A stretch of 64,000 nt of DNA from Ceratothoa steindachneri (Eukaryota; Arthropoda; Malacostraca; Isopoda; Cymothoidae), in assembly GCA_963969495.1 (NCBI GenBank), contig OZ018331.1, positions 154,178,684-154,242,683 on the forward strand, written 5' to 3'. The notes below the pieces were generated by a model. That model was not told the origin of the DNA. It saw only the letters and a list, made by a program, of their open reading frames with translations, and ran no database searches. The position numbers were made by a program, and so were the translations under genes. Below, piece after piece: positions 63,374 to 64,000 of this stretch (the first letter of the stretch is position 1; every line of letters starts with the position of its first letter).

Positions 63374-63439
63374 CGGCAGTTCCTTTTTTCTTTCACACGG
63401 GACTGAGAAAAGGCAAGCAGGTTGCCCAATATTGACCGC

Positions 63440-64000
63440 TGGGAGTGGCTCTGTAGGGCCAACCCTCTTAGGGGAAGGTAAGGGACGGCAGGGACCGTCA
63501 ATACGTGGTCCTTTGACGTGATACACTCGTGCATTAAGACTTTTTAGTGGGGGGTGGCGTACCTACCCCATACTCGTCCCTAACGGATGCCGGTTTACCG
63601 GCCCAAGACGAGATGACCAAAGGTACCTCGAATGGGATCCGTGATGTCTTGGGGGTGAGGTGGGATTGGAGTGGTTACATGGAGGCCCCCTTGATATGGA
63701 CATGGTTTATGAGGTGACCCAGCCTCAGACAGACTGTAGGTTTTGACATGGGGTCGAATCCGGGATCGGTGCCCCTGTGTAAGCTCGTCTTCAGACGGCT
63801 TGGGTGCCTGAGGCATCACAAGGAGATTAGTGAACTCCTTCCCAGGCTGGTGCACTTGTGATAACAAGGACCTTCTCAATCTCAGAGAAGGTTTTTGCTG
63901 AGGACGGTCCATCCAGCCTAGGGGCTCCTTCCGGTGAAGTAGCATAGCGGGTACATTTCCCACCCTCCTCTCCTAAAAACAAACAAGCGGGAAGACAAAA
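63440..64000 (+). mobile_element. Second Jockey/I-like LINE copy (C2), runs off the window
   Basis: 63,600-64,000 aligns collinearly with 59,360-59,790 (shared GATCCGTGA, GAGGCCC/GGAGGCG, TTCTCAATCTCAGAGAAGG against TTTTCCATTTCTGAAAAAG, CCTCTCCTAAAA). TAGGGCCAACCCTCTT marks the start as in C1. Same orientation, so C1 and C2 are in tandem. Only the 5' region and the start of ORF1 are in view. Confidence 0.75.

Larger units (their letters stand above)
58330..63430 (+). mobile_element. Jockey/I-like LINE with RNase H domain (copy C1)
   Basis: Order on the plus strand: 5' region, ORF1 (about 59,360-60,640), endonuclease apparently deleted, linker from 60,735, RT 61,040-61,850, RNase H 62,400-62,780, a Cys/His-rich C-terminus 63,000-63,200 and a 3' UTR with a strong hairpin. 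A second copy of the ORF1 region starts at about 63,440. The 5' boundary is not fixed. Confidence 0.8.

Overview
The window is eukaryotic, repeat-dominated DNA, most likely from an arthropod and perhaps a crustacean. I recognise no host gene, rRNA, tRNA gene or CRISPR array. The arthropod call rests on three things: a degenerate TTAGG-like tract (57,577-57,645), about sixteen long (TA)n or compound microsatellites, and the mix of decayed Jockey/I-like, L2-like, Penelope-like, Tc1 and mariner elements. No species can be named from this.

Layout. One non-LTR retrotransposon family, here called family A (Jockey/I superfamily; gag-like ORF1 with zinc knuckles, then an endonuclease plus reverse-transcriptase ORF2), supplies at least eight copies: A1 1-4,605 (+), A2 11,400-13,243 (-), A3 13,244-16,420 (-), A4 17,165-20,830 (-), A5 20,891-22,240 (+), A6 22,440-25,720 (+), A7 26,457-30,975 (+) and A8 30,976-33,285 (+). 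A4 is the best preserved: ORF2 stays in one frame for about 926 codons and is broken only by nonsense codons. The copies are truncated into one another or into other repeats.

From 33.3 to 54.6 kb the window holds Penelope-like fragments with GIY-YIG endonuclease segments (33.4-33.8, 41.9-42.2 and 46.4-47.2 kb), a tight group of dead mariner and Tc1 transposases (42.2-44.8 kb), and two L2-like LINEs (34.8-36.6 kb minus; 50.5-54.6 kb plus). The second L2-like LINE has an ORF1 resembling an SGNH esterase. A 1,357-bp solo LTR (52,114-53,470) with TG...CA ends and a 5-bp target duplication lies inside its endonuclease, and a partial copy of that LTR lies at 33,852-34,775. Another LINE, Jockey/I-like with a ribonuclease H domain, fills about 58.3-63.4 kb, and a second copy of it starts near 63.44 kb and runs off the window.

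The most interesting thread is a set of dispersed, often inverted repeats (6.7-7.0, 10.5, 33.3, 48.8, 50.5 and 51.0 kb) that share the core CTGAAGAT + short stem + GAA(A). This resembles the catalytic core of hammerhead ribozymes known from Penelope-like elements. The Penelope fragments lie beside (TA)n tracts. Nothing here looks like a working gene system; the genes are decayed mobile-element proteins, and the informative structure is nesting order, target duplications, shared 3' ends and palindromes.
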